In this document: positions 35,969-51,017 of the stretch, piece after piece | Layout of the letters: each line of letters opens with the position of its first letter | How positions within the stretch are numbered: position 1 is the stretch's first letter | From: Clonostachys chloroleuca | Taxonomy: Eukaryota > Ascomycota > Sordariomycetes > Hypocreales > Bionectriaceae | Direction of reading: 5' to 3' | DNA length: 64,000 nucleotides | Assembly: GCA_037952775.1 (NCBI GenBank) | Contig: JBANAY010000001.1 | Coordinates: forward strand, 2,170,001-2,234,000 | Translations under genes and position numbers: made by a program | The notes under the pieces: model-generated | What the model was told of the DNA's origin: nothing | Database searches by the model: none | Seen by the model: the letters and a program-made list of their open reading frames with translations, nothing else

Positions 35969-36728
35969 GCCTAATTACTTGCTCGGGGTGTGTGTCGCGA
36001 TTTGGTTGATATCCAGGCTTAGCTGGATAGGTCGGTTGAACACCAAGAGCAAGCCTTCTCGGCTCCTGAGATGCGGGGAAGTTTTATATTTGCTAAAGCG
36101 GGAGCCAGCTGCCTTCGCTAGCAAAAGGATCCAATGCGGTGCACGCCAGCAAAATGAAGTCAAGGAGAAGAAGAAAGGCAAGTGCTGCGGCATGAGATAG
36201 GTGGTTGGATGGTGGTGCAGCTGTGCAACCATGCAATGCACATATCCAGCTGCGGGTACACGCACTGCATACGATGAGTAACTTTTGAAGGCCTGTGGTG
36301 CCCGAGGGGCCTGTAACAAGCTGGAGCAGGCCACCTGCCAGCACATCCTGGCGCTGAGGGAAGCCCATAACTGGTCCTTACAGCCCATTAATAGCCGGGA
36401 AATGGGTCCACCGTGCCCAGGACGCGCATGGAGGCTAAGCATATGCTAAGCACCTGCATATTGCATTGACCTCCCTCGCGATCAACACCATAACATCATT
36501 GTCACACCAGGAAGTCAAGGATTCACTGCGCCCAAAAGCATTGGAAGGCATTGTACAATACGCTTGGCGACCGGACTTCCATTTCCAGGCTGATGTATTG
36601 TCTTTGTCTTCCAGCTTGATAAATGTTTTGGGCCGAACCCAAATCCTTATCGATTGGGGGTCAGAAGTGAACCCGTGGACTTTACCTCAGCTTGGCTCAC
36701 TTTCCACGGTTCAAACTTCTGGCCTAAA
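35969..36728. promoter_or_regulatory. divergent intergenic region dynamitin / RTC4-domain gene
   Basis: About 760 bp between divergent starts, expected to hold both promoters. No TATA box, repeat or small gene is convincing. Confidence 0.4.
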
Positions 36729-38377
36729 ATGGCTGCCAGACGCTCTGGTCTGAGCTATGCAGACCCAATCAAACCTCTACTCAGAGTTGTCGGAGGGAGA
36801 TCTCGCGCAACGTATCCTCAAAGAATGACTGAGGACATAGATGACTCCGTGTCTCCTGACAGTAACCATGGCAGCTGTCCAAGGCCATTCAAGCACGGGA
36901 TTTCGGACCCGATATCGGACAGCGAGAGCTCAGGGACGCGCTCTCATCTCATGCGCCCCCAGGATTCAGATTCGGATGACACTGATGAGGGGAGGAGAGA
37001 TCGGGCTGCTATTAGCCGAACCACATTCGGCTCGTCGAAACCTGCACAAAGGAGCAATACCAGCCCCAAGCGGGGACGGCAGCTTGCATCTCGAGGAGCC
37101 ACAGGGGAGACTAGGGATCAAAGTCCAGCCAAGCGAAAGAACCTGGCTGACGAGAATGGACGAGCGAGCACTGGTCAAAAGAGGAAATCAATGTCAAGTT
37201 CCCAACAGAGCAGAGCTTCTGAGCCTTCATCCAGCGCCGGCAGCCACCTGAGTGAATCCAACGGCTTCACCAGGAGGCAAAATGTCACGGCTACGTATGG
37301 TGCGAGCAAGAAAACCTCCGCGAAACGAACTTTCAAGTATTCCGATATGTGGAAGCAAGCCAGTTCCCAAGGTGAGAGATCCTGAAAGCAGTTTATTCCA
37401 ATCAGTTTATCTAACTACCAGCAGCTAAATCAAAGCCGTTATCAACCACTTTCAAACACATACCTGGCTCGGATGACGAGTTCAGTTCCCCGAAAAAGGC
37501 ATCCAAATTCAAAATGCCAAAGGGGCTGGAGTCCTCCCCCGGTTCACAATCCCCCGTTGCTAAGTTCAAGTCGTTTGATGATGACCTGCGTAGCCCTTCT
37601 CCCGAAGCCAAGGCGAAATTTGTCCTTCCAACCACACTAGACCCATTGGATTCCGAGGACAAGTCACCTCCACCAGTCTTCAAGTTTTTCCCGGGGACCC
37701 AGGTCGCAGACCTCGGAAATCATGATGAGTCTATAGCAACGCTGATGGATAGCGACTTCGAGGATGAAGCTATCAACGCAGACGATAAGCGCAATAAACC
37801 GACCGAAGAAATGGCGGTCTGTCCCTGGTGTGGCGATGCTGTGGATGCCGCGTTCTACAGGGAGTTCACCAAAGGTGTAAGAATGAACGTACAGAAACAA
37901 ACCAGATTTTGTCACAAACACAAGAAGAAAACGGCACTCGACACATGGCGGGCGAAATCGTACCCATCCATCGATTGGGACGAAATGCCAAGCCGAGTGG
38001 CCTCTCACCACGCCTTTTTGGCTGGCATTGTGAACGGAGAGCCATCTTATTACCGGAGCAAGCTGGCGAAGAAGATCGAATCAGGGACATCCCGCGCCAT
38101 GAAAAAAGAAGAAAATCTCAACCCGGGATACTATGGCCCCAAGGGGTTCAATATTATGTGTGACCTTCTTGTACAAAGATTCACCGACCTACTCAAAGAG
38201 AGGGCTGTTCGCGACCCGGTCATCTCTGGTCGTGGGTCAGCGGCGTTTATTCAGTGTGTATTAGTTGCTGAGCTGGCCGTTCAGCTCATCATGCGTGACA
38301 TGTCTGTGTCGGTCGAGGAGGCCAGGACCATCATGGAGGACAGCAAGGCGCTTGGCGAAATGGTTCAGGACGAATAG
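36729..38377 (+). CDS. RTC4-domain protein (restriction of telomere capping 4-like)
   Basis: Two exons, 36729-37371 and 37422-38377, encode 532 aa. Residues 1 to about 340 are disordered, rich in Ser, Lys and Pro-directed SP sites (SSPGSQSP, RSPSPEAK), which may be phosphorylated. The last third, from about residue 345, is the conserved RTC4-like domain: CPWCGDAVD (a CxxC pair), RFCHKHKKK, YPSIDWDEMPSRV, a SYYRSKL stretch, PGYYGPKGFNIM, VISGRGSAAFIQCVLVAELAVQLIM, then an EEAR helix. The yeast gene was found through effects on telomere capping; a molecular role is not known. The exon 2 acceptor may be at 37422 or 37425, both in frame. The start is the first ATG of the frame. Confidence 0.85.
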
Positions 38378-38561
38378 TATAGAGGTATTGGCATGAGAGA
38401 TCAACCTCACCATGGCATTGTATTGTCTTCAAGTACATATCGGAGACTTATTTAATTTAGATCATGTCCATAACGCAAACAAGCAATGTAATGAGAATGC
38501 TTTTAGTAATGCAACACATCTATGCGCAGAAACTCTTGTGTGCTCAACACCAAACACTGCT

Positions 38562-40535
<1,974 letters not shown>

Positions 40536-40658
40536 TTACAATATTTACCTGTGCTCAACAAAAAAAAATGGACGAAATATGAGAAAGTTTGAAGGGGGAA
40601 TTAATCTTGTGAGTTTGTCGTTCCGTCATAGCTCTACTGAAATGCCCAGCCCACACCT

Positions 40659-40731
40659 GCGGGGTTCGGCGGGAGACTTGAGCGGTCGCCTCTTTGGCGA
40701 TGTGGGCGCGAGTTTCGCTGCGATTCCCCAG
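40659..40731. promoter_or_regulatory. two possible CreA sites upstream of the alpha-glucosidase
   Basis: GCGGGG at 40659-40664 and CCCCAG (CTGGGG on the other strand) at 40726-40731 both fit the CreA consensus SYGGRG. They lie 130 and 197 bp before the start codon of a gene that would be expected to be glucose repressed. The motif is short and common, so this is suggestive only. Confidence 0.25.
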
Positions 40732-42374
40732 TTGGGCGATTAAACAACGGGCAATGATCCATTTGGCCTTGAAGGGACGTGTGTCATTCGCAAACTTGGG
40801 CGGCCAGGCTGCATACCTGTCCACTCATCACCCACTTATTGGTGCGGTCTAACAGGAGATCAGGAGAAAATCTCGGACCGACATACGGGGCCGTCACGGT
40901 GGGCTGGGTGCAAAGCCCTGGTGGCCAGCCCATGCCGGAATGCAATTCTGTCTAGAAGGCACTCGGTGGTGTTCATCTGTTGGGGTTACAATTCCCGTGT
41001 GCTAATACAGGTACAGAGACAGGTGCATGGACATGGTTGGTATCTGATCTTCTCTTCATGCACGGATACCCTATATCGATGGGCCGCGCATTGGGCCAGC
41101 TTGGAAATTATGCCCGCGGGCGATCGCTGCTAGTCCGTAGATCCCTATAGACCCTATACAGGGTCAGATGCAGGTGAAGTTGTCGCCTGATCAGGCGTGT
41201 CGGTCAAGACTAAAGTTGTGTTGTAAGATGGGTGGCACTGTCAGCCTTATCACATTTGTGACAGAAACGAGCATTAATGTCAGTTGTAGCCGATAGTCGT
41301 AGAGCAAGTGGTGGCTGACTGCTAGCAATCGGCATTGAGTTTGGACACTACACTGATTATTTTCGAGGCTGCTACCTGTATTGGCGGGCTATTGACTTAT
41401 GATAAATATTCTTAATTAGGTTCATTTCACTAGTGAATCCTTCTGGCTGTCGTAGAACGTGGCCTATCTACAACCACCCACCCTTCAATCTGATGGCTCA
41501 TCTCTCCTGTCACCCACAGGGCTGGATACCTCCATGAAGGCGTAGGACAGACTCCACACCAATCGGCATTTGTTGACGCCAACAGGCATTTGGCGCATCG
41601 GCATTTCTGCACGAGTCGTTGCTCCTGAATCGCACCACCACAAGGGCCCTTCGCGTATGCTCCGGACGCGTTTCACATCACATCTGCATTCAACGGGCTG
41701 AGCTGGATGGAGGGCTGCTGGAACGCGGACTAGGTTAGTACGGGCTTTGGCCGCAGATTGTAGATCATAGGGAAGTCCAGGGTTCAGGGTTCGGGGCTCC
41801 ACATGCGGCAGGTATAGCTCATTCCTACGTACATATACCTCCCTCACTCTCACTGCTGCACCTCAGATTCATCACACACTCACGTCGGGCAAGGCAGAGC
41901 CGCGCCATCAAGGCCTGGGCTTACTCTTGCATCGGGCAATGAGTCGGGCGTGGTCAATCCCTCGACGGCCGCCTGGTGATGGGCAGCCCAGAAGCATCGA
42001 AAGTTCAGGTTGTCGAGTAAGGCCCCCATCCGGACGAAGGTGAGTTGCTAATGGACAAGCTTTCCACGGTGCCGTTGCGAAACCGAGCAAGTACCTGCTG
42101 CATACATGCCTCTGCTGGTCTCAAACCGGCAGCAGCCTAGCTGCACATGCATGCGGAGGTGAGCACATTCGTAGCTCGCATGTAGTAGGTAGAGCTCCTC
42201 GTGGCGGCATCTCTGCGCTGTAGCTAGCCTCCCTATCTGGGTGCCTTGGGTTGATTCCCTGACGGAAGCGGACGACCTATTTATGAAATAATCATTTATT
42301 GCCATCACCCGCGATAGCCTGGCGCACAGCGCGCGTCACGACAAGCCTGGGCTAGACGTGCGGGAAACCCACAA

Positions 42375-42640
42375 GTGAAAATTCCTTTCTCCGTAGTACT
42401 ATGTAACAACGTGGCAGCCATCAAGGAAGCTCTCGCCGTGGGATGGATTGGACGAGGAGCAAGTACCGCCATGTACCCTGCATGTGCAGAACAAGGCGCT
42501 CTGTCTGACGCCCAAGATAAGCACCTTGAAGCCTTGCTGACTAGAGACGATGTATCCGTCCATCTGGCATGTGCTGGTAGGGAATAAGCTGGCAGACGAA
42601 AATGCACGTAAGAGTCTGCCCGCCGGATATGGCCAAGGGC
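42375..42640 (+). pseudogene. possible relic of a LINE-type RNase H domain
   Basis: One frame reads VVLCNNVAAIKEAL, reminiscent of the TDNQAAI... motif of RNase H in non-LTR retrotransposons. About 55 codons later another frame reads VGNKLADENARKS, similar to the GNExAD..A motif that follows in those proteins. The order and spacing are right, but there is at least one frame change and little else is left. It could be chance. Confidence 0.25.
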
Positions 42641-43396
42641 GTCAGGCGACGAAGCTTCTGCTCGAGGCGACCTTAGTAGGCCCGGATCAAGGCGTGCGGC
42701 GAGGCAGCAGAGGCATGCAGACAGATGGGGCCCCAGCAGCGGCTTGCAGGCGCCAATGAGGTACCGGCCAGGTACCTGGCTTTAGCCTTTTGGGGGCCCT
42801 ATTTTTTTTCGAAGGGGAGGGGGCGCCCGTGCATCAGCGCGTGGGGAGCACTACTGGTGGTGGATGGGTGCTGCTGTTAGCACATACGTATGGAGGATTT
42901 TGCTTCCACCTCCGCCTCCACTCCAGTCCAACCATCAGCCATCTGCATCACATCCACAGTCCACCCGCCTTGTCCCAAGCTTCGGAACGCCTGCCAACAC
43001 CTGCGTCGCACCCTCTCGCCGCCCGCCCAGCTTTTGCTTCTACGCCCGACTGTGCCCCTCACATCCAACATCGGCACCCGCCCATTCGCTCGGTCGAATT
43101 CATTCGTTTGCTCCAAGCTCCAAGGAGTGCCTGGGCCCCGTCCAGCGATTCCGAGATCGAGGTCGACATCGAGAACCCACGTTGACGCTGTGCTGTCGAG
43201 CCTCGCACCTCTATCTCCTCCCCCGCCAAGCACGTATATCTTTTGCGCATTGGCGGCTCTCTTTCTCGACTTGCTCTCTCGCGCATCCCTCGGCCGCCCA
43301 ACCCGTCGCACGACGCTCGTCTCTCCCTCGCCTCCGACGCCTAGCGCCCATGAGTATGACTTGAATGGCGCACTGAACCAACAACAGAGCGCTCTT

Positions 43397-43434
43397 ATGT
43401 TATGGCCCAGAGGCCAGCTACGGCCGTAGGTTGA
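43397..43434 (+). promoter_or_regulatory. two short upstream ORFs before the adenylate cyclase start
   Basis: ATG at 43397 opens a 10-codon frame ending with TAG at 43427-43429. ATG at 43402 opens a 10-codon frame ending with TGA at 43432-43434, three bases before the main ATG at 43438. The second is in the same frame as the main protein, so its TGA also fixes the main start at or after 43435. Such uORFs can lower translation of the main frame; whether they are in the mRNA depends on the transcription start. Confidence 0.45.
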
Positions 43435-43437
43435 ACA

Positions 43438-46400
43438 ATGACCAAAAATGAGGCCGTGAGCAAGCGCATGAACTCTGTCCCGAGTGGTAGTGCCGGGAGC
43501 ACACGGCCTTCCAACACAATGAAGCCGTCGCCGAACCAATCTGCCTCCGCTGCTGCGTACCGATCCCAAGCGGCGCCGCATCTTGTCGACGATGGCATCT
43601 CCTTAAGCAGGTGAGTGGCGACGCCGTATGCCGAGATCTCTTCCTCTTCCTGGGGCCACTCTCTTGCCCGCTTCCTCGAATCTAACATGTCATTAGAACC
43701 GTCTCGCACAACGATTCTGTTCTCCCCGCCGTCCCTCAACAAACCTCTGCCGGTATACCGCACTCTTCTGCCTCGGCATACAAGGGCCGTCGCACAAGCG
43801 ACCTGGCAAACTACCGCCGTGACCTTGCCGTTCTTGATCTCTCTCGTGTGCCACAAATCCAGCAACAGCCTCCCACAGCAACCGTGGCATCCCATGTCGC
43901 TCCATGGATGACTGGCAATGGCTCTCCCTCGCAGGCCAATGCTCCTGGCGCCGGGAGCTTCTACAACGATTCGAGCGACACCCAGTCCATAACATCGCAG
44001 ATGTCGCCGGTCGGTCTGGCCCCCGCGTCCCGCTCCGGCCCGCTCGCTAGCACTCATGAATCGCCAGATGCCTCCTTCTATGATGGCCGCCGTCCTTCTG
44101 TTGCAAGCATTGCCACTGCAAGCAGTGGGGGTTCAAAGGCGAGCATGTCGCGAGGAGGATTCCGGAAGCTTCAAGGATTCTTCGGCGAGGAATTTCCAGG
44201 ACGAGATAGCTCGGAGATCAGTCTGCCCGGATCGCTGCCAGGCAAGGACCAGCATTCCCGGTCCTATAGCCACAGCCGGCCTTCTCATCGTGATCGCAAG
44301 CAGTCTAATGCTACAGATTACACGAGAGATGCTTCTCCGTCATCGTCCAGGCCAAGAACACCCGTCCCTGCCGCTCCCGAGGTTGTTCCCTTCCTCTATC
44401 AAGACAACACGGTAGGTGGCTCCCAGCTCTGTTTCCCCCAATATTGCATGTACAACCACCCCACACTTTCAGCCGACGGCCGCCAATTCTGCCCAGAGCA
44501 TCCGTGCACACTTTCCTCCCCCCAGGTACCCATAGAAAGTCTCGTCTGGTCCTCATCTAATTTTTTTTTCTCATTTCAGGATATTGCGCGGTATGGCGAA
44601 GCACCTGTCCGGACAAGCTTGACTGGGCCCGACCGAGATCGTTATGTATCCGAAGCCTCTTCGCAACACCCGCCCAAGTCCTCTTCCTCCTCTCGACCTA
44701 ATCACTCCATTGTACACTTACCCGGGCACCATCGCCACAATAGGAGCCATGACGAAACTCGATCTTTGAGACCAACTGTCAGCCGCGAAGATTCTGTTTG
44801 GAGTGGCCAATACCCACCCTCGCGGGAGCGGGGTGCACAACCCGGCGGAATGCTGAACGCACGCTCCAGAGCCCAGAGTCCGACCCCTAGTGTTAACAGT
44901 GTTCCAGTTCCAGGTTCGAGATCCGGCCATGGCGAGGACCAGTCATCTCCTGGCCACAATGGAAAGCTCGGTATATTCGGCCGGCTGCGCTGGCATCACA
45001 ACCACAGCCAAAGGGAAAAGGAGGAGTCCACCAGTGCCTTGTCCCGGTTGAAGAACCTTCCTCAGTCTACCAGATCCCTGCAGCCTAAGCATTCGAGGGC
45101 TGATCTCCATCGAAGAGATGTCTCCCCTTCGCCCCTGCCAGGTGCTTCCAATCCCGATTTCGAGGCCCCTGAACCACCCCGAAACCCAACCCCGCGCGGT
45201 ACTACATTCAACAACAAATTCCCCTTCTCCAAGAAGAACCGCGGCCGTAATCAACAGTATTCAGAAGAAGATATTGGCCCGACGGATAGGCGGGAATCAG
45301 AGCACATGTACCACTTGGATACGAATCTGAATGATATGGAGGGGATTTTGACACGGGCCCCAGCGTTACCCCCCATGGATGTGACCTTCTCGACCAATAA
45401 TGATCCCGAGCGCCGGGAATCCATTGTATCTCCTGCGCCAAAAGGTAGATGGGATGCTCCCGACAGTTGGGCGGTGCGTCGAAATACCGACGATAATACG
45501 TTCCATGGCCCGGAGATGGATGAGATTCAAGGTACACCACGCCCCGACGAGAAGAAGACGCCATATTGTATACGAATATTCCGTTCAGATGGGACCTTCT
45601 CGACCCACTCCATGTCGCTGGACGCAAGTGTGGCAGACGTAATATCGCAGGTTGTTAAGAAGACGTACGTCGTCGATGGCCTCGATAATTATCACATTAT
45701 TATGAAGAAGCAGAATCTCATTCGGGTTCTTTCTCCGCCCGAGCGACCACTCCTTATCCAGAAGCGTCTGCTTCAGCAGGTGGGTTACGAGGACAAAGAT
45801 CGCATTGAAGACGTTGGCCGCGAAGACAATACGTATCTTTGCCGCTTTATGTTCTTGTCTGCCAAAGAAAGTGACTTCCACTCGAGAACAGCAGACTTGA
45901 CTGTGTCTCGAACGCAAAAGCTAAACTACGTCGATTTGTCTGGCCGCAACCTTATCACGATACCCATCTCCCTCTACTCAAAAGCAGCCGATATCATCTC
46001 GCTCAACCTGTCCCGAAATTTGTCGTTGGATGTTCCCAGGGATTTCATCCAGTCCTGCAAGCATCTGCGTGACATCAAGTTCAATAATAACGAGGCCAGA
46101 AGACTACCGCCGAGTCTGAGCCGCGCTAGCAAGCTTACCTATCTTGATGTCTCTAACAACCGGGTCGAGCAACTTGAACATGCTGAGCTGGAGACGTTGA
46201 AGGGACTGCTGAAGATGAACCTTGCAAATAATCGCTTGAAGCACTTGCCCTCTCACTTTGGCGAATACAAGGCATTGAGAAGTCTCAACATTTCCTCCAA
46301 CTTTCTAGAAAAGTTTCCTTCATTTCTATGCCACCTGTCTAGTCTTGTCGATCTCGATCTCAGTTTCAATACCATCGGTAGCCTCCCCGAAGATATTGGT

Positions 46401-49400
46401 CTGCTCAAGAATCTGGAGAAACTGCTCATCACGAACAACAGACTTTCGCACCAAGTGCCTAGTTCGTTTAAAGATATGATGAGTCTACGTGAACTTGACA
46501 TCAAGTACAACGGCATCACATCCATCGACATCATTTCGGAGCTTCCAAAATTGGAGATCCTCTATGCCGACCATAACGCTATATCAGCCTTTACTGGAAA
46601 ATTCGAACGTCTTCGCCAGCTGAAGCTAAACTCGAATCCACTTAATAAGTTCGAGCTTACACAAACCCTGCCAACTTTGAAGACCCTGAACCTCTCCAAC
46701 GCCCAGCTAGCAAGTATTGATGCTACATTCATCCACATACCCAACTTAGAACATCTGATTCTGGATAAAAACTACTTCGTCTCATTGCCCGTACAGATCG
46801 GGACATTGCTCAAGTTGGAGCATTTCAGTATTGCCAATAACTCTGTTGGAGAATTGCCACCACAAATTGGTTGCCTTACAGAGCTACGGGTTCTCAACGT
46901 GCGCGGAAACAATATTTCCAAGCTTCCAATGGAAATATGGTGGGCGAAGCGACTTGAGACCTTCAATGCCTCCTCCAACGTCCTTGAGCACTTCCCGAAA
47001 CCGGCATCACGCCCCCTCGGGTTCCCGGAGAAGAACCTCAGCTTCCTACGCCCATGCAAAACGGAAAGCCCTCACTCTTGATGGGATCATTATCTTCAAC
47101 TGGAAGCAGTGAGGAATTGTCCGATGAGAGAAGGCCTAGCCAAACATCGAGTACTCTGCTCAGCGTTGGGCCATCTCCAATTCAAGATAGGAAGAGCTCC
47201 GTGGTGTCTGTCTATGGAAAAGGCGGACGTAAGACTTCAGTGGTTTCCAGGTCGACGTCCCAGAACACACTGGCAACCACACCGCCCACATCGGCCCCTC
47301 CAACTAGTAGAAAGGACTCGAGTTTATCCTCAAGACTCACCTCGACTTTTGCGGGGTCGCTGCGTTATATTTATCTCGCCGATAATCGTCTTGATGATGA
47401 CGTTTTTGACCAGATTACACTGCTTGCTGAACTTCGCGTGTTGAACCTGTCATACAATGATGAAATTACGGATATGCCTCAGAGATCAATCAAGAGCTGG
47501 CCACAGCTGGTAGAACTCTACCTTTCCGGAAGCCAGCTGGCTAGCTTACCTGCTGATGACTTGGAAGAGTCGAGTCTCCTGCAAACACTTTACATCAACG
47601 GAAATAGGTTCACGAACCTGCCAGCTGACATCTCGAGGGCAAAGAAGCTCGCTGTTCTTGACTGTGGTAATAATTATCTCAAATACAATATTTCCAACGT
47701 GCCGTACGACTGGAATTGGAATCTCAATCCAAACCTGCGATACCTCAACTTGTCTGGCAACAAACGACTAGAAATCAAACAGACAACATGGGCGGGACAG
47801 GGTATGCCTGGGCCAGGTGACGTGGATCGCGAACAGTACACCGACTTCAGCCGGCTGTTGAATCTCAGGGTTCTTGGGCTGATGGATGTCACCCTGACAC
47901 AGCCCAGCATTCCAGACCAGAGTGAGGATCGTCGTGTGCGAACATCTGGCTCCCTGGCAGGTCATCTCCCATACGGTATGGCAGATACGCTTGGCAAGAA
48001 CGAGCATCTGTCAACCGTAGACCTGGTTGTTCCTCGTTTCAATGCCTCGGAGATTGAAATGCTCCTTGGTCTTTTTGACGGACAGGCTCTCTCTAGCGGA
48101 GGCTCGAAGATTGCCAAGTATTTGCACGAGAACTTTGGAAATATATTCACCCAAGAGCTCAAAGCACTGAAGACTAGGCAAAACGAAACCCCCGCAGATG
48201 CTCTTCGTCGAGCATTCCTGGCTGTGAACAAGGATCTTGTAACAGTTTCCATTCAGCACACCGAAGATCGCCCTAGGACGACGCATCGATCCGCCTCTCA
48301 GCCGCTTGTGCTGAGCAAAGAAGACCTGACTTCGGGTGGTGTTGCTACCGTGGTATATCTACAGGGAACCGAGCTCTACGTGGCCAATGTCGGAAACGTC
48401 CAGGCCATGCTAATTCAAACAGATGGGACGCATAAGATCCTGACCCGTAAGCATGATCCTGCTGAGCCATCCGAAAGGTCCAGAATTCGTGAAGCCGGAG
48501 GGTGGGTCTCCCGAAATGGTAGACTGAATGATACGTTGGAAGTGTCTCGAGCTTTCGGCTACAGCCATCTCATGCCTATAGTTCAAGCTGCTCCGCATGT
48601 CAGCAATATGACAATTAGGGAAACCGACGACATCATTCTGATGGCTACCAGGGAGCTTTGGGAGTATCTTTCGCCCGGGCTGGTAACTGATATTGCTAGG
48701 GCTGAGCGAGGAGACCTCATGCGAGCCGCGCAAAAGCTGCGCGACCTCGCCATGGCGTATGGCGCTTCGGGGAAGATCATGGTGATGATGATTAGCGTCG
48801 CAGACATCAAGAGGCGAATGGAACGTTCACGACTCCACCGCGGCACAAGCATGTCACTCTATCCTTCCGGCGTCCCTGATGAAGCACAGGCCTTGTCAAC
48901 AAGGAGAGGTCGCAAGGCAAAAGGAGATGTTTTGGACTCATCACTCGGTCGTTTGGAAGCGGAGATTCCGGCACCGACAGGCAATGTCTCAATCGTCTTC
49001 ACCGATATCAAGAATTCGACGACACTATGGGAGATGTATCCTAGTGCGATGAGATCAGCCATCAAGTTACACAACGAACTGATGAGACGTCAGTTACGAC
49101 GGATCGGTGGATATGAAGTTAAAACCGAAGGTGATGCCTTCATGGTTTCGTTCCCGACAGCCACGTCAGCTCTGCTCTGGTGCTTCGCGGTCCAGTTGGG
49201 TCTGTTGGATGTCAGCTGGCCTTCCGAAGTGTTGGGATCTGTTTCAGCGCAACAGATCGCAGACAAGGATGATAATGTCATCTTCAAGGGTCTTTCCGTT
49301 CGAATGGGCATTCATTATGGTGACTGCGTGAGCGAGACGGACCCTGTAACACGCCGCATGGACTACTTTGGCCCCATGGTCAATAAGGCGGCGAGAATTT

Positions 49401-50280
49401 CAGCTGTGGCAGATGGTGGGCAGATCACAGTATCGTCGGATTTCATCTCCGAAATCCAGCGCTGTTTGGAAAACTACCAAGATGTCGACCGAAGCGGCTC
49501 TACACCAACACCCGAAGACGCATTTGAGGATGAGTCGTTTGCAAATTCTATTAGGAAGGACCTTCGATCTCTGACCTCACAGGGCTTTGAAGTGAAGGAA
49601 ATGGGAGAGAAGAAGTTGAAAGGTCTTGAAAACCCCGAAATGGTCTATTCTCTGTATCCCCACGCGCTTGCTGGTCGTATCGAGTATCACCAAGCGTTTG
49701 AGCGGCGTGAAGAAATTGGCGGTGACAAACCGGCAACTCTCCGCCCTGGGACAGCAGACGAGCTGAAACCCGAAATGGTCTGGGACCTTTGGAGAGTTAG
49801 CCTGCGTCTTGAGATGCTTTGCAGCACGCTAGAAACCGTCAGAGGACCCGGGCTGCAGCCTCCCGAGACAGAGCTGATCGAGAGGATCAAAGCACGGGGA
49901 GGTGAAGTGACTGAGAAATTCCTTTATAACTTCATGGAGCATCAGGTTAGCAGGATAGAGGTAAGTTGCGTAACAGCGTGCTGAATTTTTCTTCGAACAC
50001 CTAAGCTAACCAACCCTTCTTTCACTAGACCTGTGTCTCTACACTCGCTATGAGGCACCTTGCCAGAGGCGAAGGGACATTGCGAGAACTCAACGACCTG
50101 CGTGGCCCAATGGCATCCATCCTGGATTATTTCGTTCAGCAGAAGAGGGAGCTTGAAAGATACAAAGACAAGTACGGCGATCTTTCTGATTCTGACAACG
50201 TAGTCGAAGAACTGCAGAGCGAAGAGGCAAGCGACACGATATTCACCAATGATCAAAGCAGTGAGTTTGAGCAGGATTAG
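43438..50280 (+). CDS. adenylate cyclase (Cyr1/CyaA-type, LRR-PP2C-CYCc), with one frame break
   Basis: Makes cAMP from ATP for the PKA pathway that senses glucose and controls growth and conidiation in fungi. Exons 43438-43610, 43697-44411, 44580-49960, 50029-50280; about 2,173 aa if the break is repaired. Domains in order: long disordered Ser/Pro-rich N-terminus; Ras-association domain at about 620-720 (KKTPYCIRIFRSDGTFS); about 25 leucine-rich repeats (about 740-1400); PP2C-like domain (about 1450-1710, with GGVATVVYLQGTELYVANVGN); class III cyclase domain (about 1765-1930) with VFTDIKNSTTLWE, KTEGDAFMVSFPT and MDYFGPMVNKAARI; a C-terminal coiled coil. At 47012-47016 a C5 run breaks the frame: the upstream frame ends at 47081 and the correct one resumes as PRVPGEEPQLPTPMQNGK. 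One added C heals it. The ATG choice is fixed by an in-frame TGA just before it. Confidence 0.92.
44412..44579 (+). other. in-frame intron of adenylate cyclase that stays open when retained
   Basis: GTAGGT donor and TTTCAG acceptor after a T-rich tract. The intron is 168 nt, a multiple of three, and has no stop in frame, so reading through adds 56 residues without breaking the protein. I call it an intron because of its good splice sites and because the inserted residues (Cys/Pro-rich, then a Phe run from the T tract) look non-coding. Confidence 0.65.
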
Positions 50281-51017
50281 ACATCCGACAGCTACTTTCC
50301 GCCAACCCAGCGCTCGACCTCTCCGCTGTTTAATAATCCTTTTGCACAAACACGCCGACAGTAATCAATATTCAACCTGCAAACCTATCACAGCAGTTTA
50401 TGTGAAATGACCTCGTTCTGTTTGGCGCCGTTCTGCTTGTTTTGGCTACCAAAACAGGCCTAAGACTTCGGGTTGATTCTTGTCTTTAGCTCAGATGGTG
50501 ATGGGTGATTTCCTCCTCTTGGCTTCATTTCTTTTTGTTATTCGGACGCACTTGTTGTGGTTTGCCGTTGCTTAAGCATACTGTTTCGTGGTGTCTTTGG
50601 ATGAGAAAAATTCAGAAAAACTAGCGGGTTTATTGATATTCGGTGGCGGTGATACCCTCCCGAGATGGGAACCGCCAGGTATGGACTATTCAGGCGTTTA
50701 TGGGGGTTTGCAAGAGAGGGAGGCCAAGGCGGCCTGGCCCATTCATGTGCAATTGGTTGTATTGATTACCGCGAACTTGGGTCCCAATAGTCGCTATACT
50801 GAACATATTTTGTTTCAAATTTTGGTTTGCCTACTCCGTACGATTTGCGCATAGTGATACCCGGATATTGTTTGATTGGTCTAGCTAATGACCTTCCTTG
50901 ACCCAACCCGACACACCCCTTTTTGGCAAATAATAAAACAAATTCTCTAGAGAAAAGACAAGGTAGCTATTGCTAATGAGAAGAAATCAACCGACTTAAA
51001 ACAACGAACGAGCTTGT
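50281..51017. other. convergent 3' intergenic region adenylate cyclase / ALG12
   Basis: About 740 bp of A/T-rich sequence between two gene tails, probably 3' UTRs. An 88-codon frame at 50588-50854 has no recognisable content. Confidence 0.4.

Noticed and set aside
42877..44057. Long minus-strand frames (234 and 220 codons) opposite the adenylate cyclase leader and first exons
   Set aside because: They are shadows of the C/T-rich leader and of coding exons; no family content.
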